This document shows, in pieces, positions 12,615 to 12,618 of a DNA stretch of 12,618 nt (position 1 is its first letter; each line of letters opens with the position of its first letter). Under the pieces are notes generated by a model that was not told the DNA's origin, did no database searches, and worked only from the letters and a program-made list of their open reading frames with translations. The stretch lies in assembly GCA_030620735.1 (NCBI GenBank), contig JAUXDV010000031.1, positions 1 through 12,618 of the forward strand, read 5' to 3'. The position numbers and the translations under genes are program-made. The DNA comes from Gammaproteobacteria bacterium. GTDB lineage: Bacteria; Pseudomonadota; Gammaproteobacteria; Chromatiales; Chromatiaceae.

Positions 12615-12618
12615 TTAC

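Noticed and set aside
12566..12618. CRISPR array at the window end
   Set aside because: The 7-base units are contiguous with no spacers, so this is a simple tandem repeat.

Overview
The window looks like chromosomal DNA of a gammaproteobacterium. The evidence is the mix of genes: a YbbO-like short-chain dehydrogenase, a Bcp/PrxQ peroxiredoxin, IspH, ThiO, BtuB with a cobalamin riboswitch, and two perfect FNR/ANR-type boxes. A DUF302 protein and a 10-helix membrane protein of a type I associate with sulfur-oxidising or facultatively anaerobic gammaproteobacteria suggest such a lineage. That is inference; no ribosomal marker is present.

Layout. (A) 1-1188, plus strand: two small unrecognised or weakly recognised genes, the second an inner-membrane protein. 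(B) 1189-2940: AT-rich and gene-poor. It holds a palindromic intergenic repeat, a decayed csrA-like gene on the minus strand, a 10-bp inverted repeat ahead of a membrane-anchored DUF302 protein, and a 350-bp spacer. The spacer carries an exceptional 18+18-bp palindrome that forms identical near-consensus sigma70 promoters on both strands, then a perfect FNR-type box, ahead of a tiny exported protein ending in CFCG. (C) 3121-5567: an SDR gene divergent from moaA, followed by a small NTF2/SnoaL-like gene. (D) 5726-7560: a 10-TM membrane protein convergent with a Bcp/PrxQ peroxiredoxin, separated by an imperfect palindromic repeat. The peroxiredoxin has a perfect FNR-type box upstream. (E) 12455 down to 7805, minus strand: cobalamin riboswitch, btuB, PduO-type cobalamin adenosyltransferase, ispH, thiO. 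These are packed with ATGA overlaps or a 5-nt gap and look like one transcript. (F) 12500-12618: short tandem repeats (9-mer and 7-mer).

How the genes work together. BtuB imports cobalamin and the adenosyltransferase converts it to the coenzyme; the riboswitch should shut the operon when adenosylcobalamin is plentiful. The essential isoprenoid enzyme IspH and the thiamin-pathway enzyme ThiO are locked downstream in the same overlapping array, which is the most unusual regulatory arrangement here. The two FNR-type boxes suggest oxygen- or NO-linked control of the exported small protein and of the peroxiredoxin. No CRISPR array, tRNA, rRNA, intact insertion sequence or clear defence system was seen.
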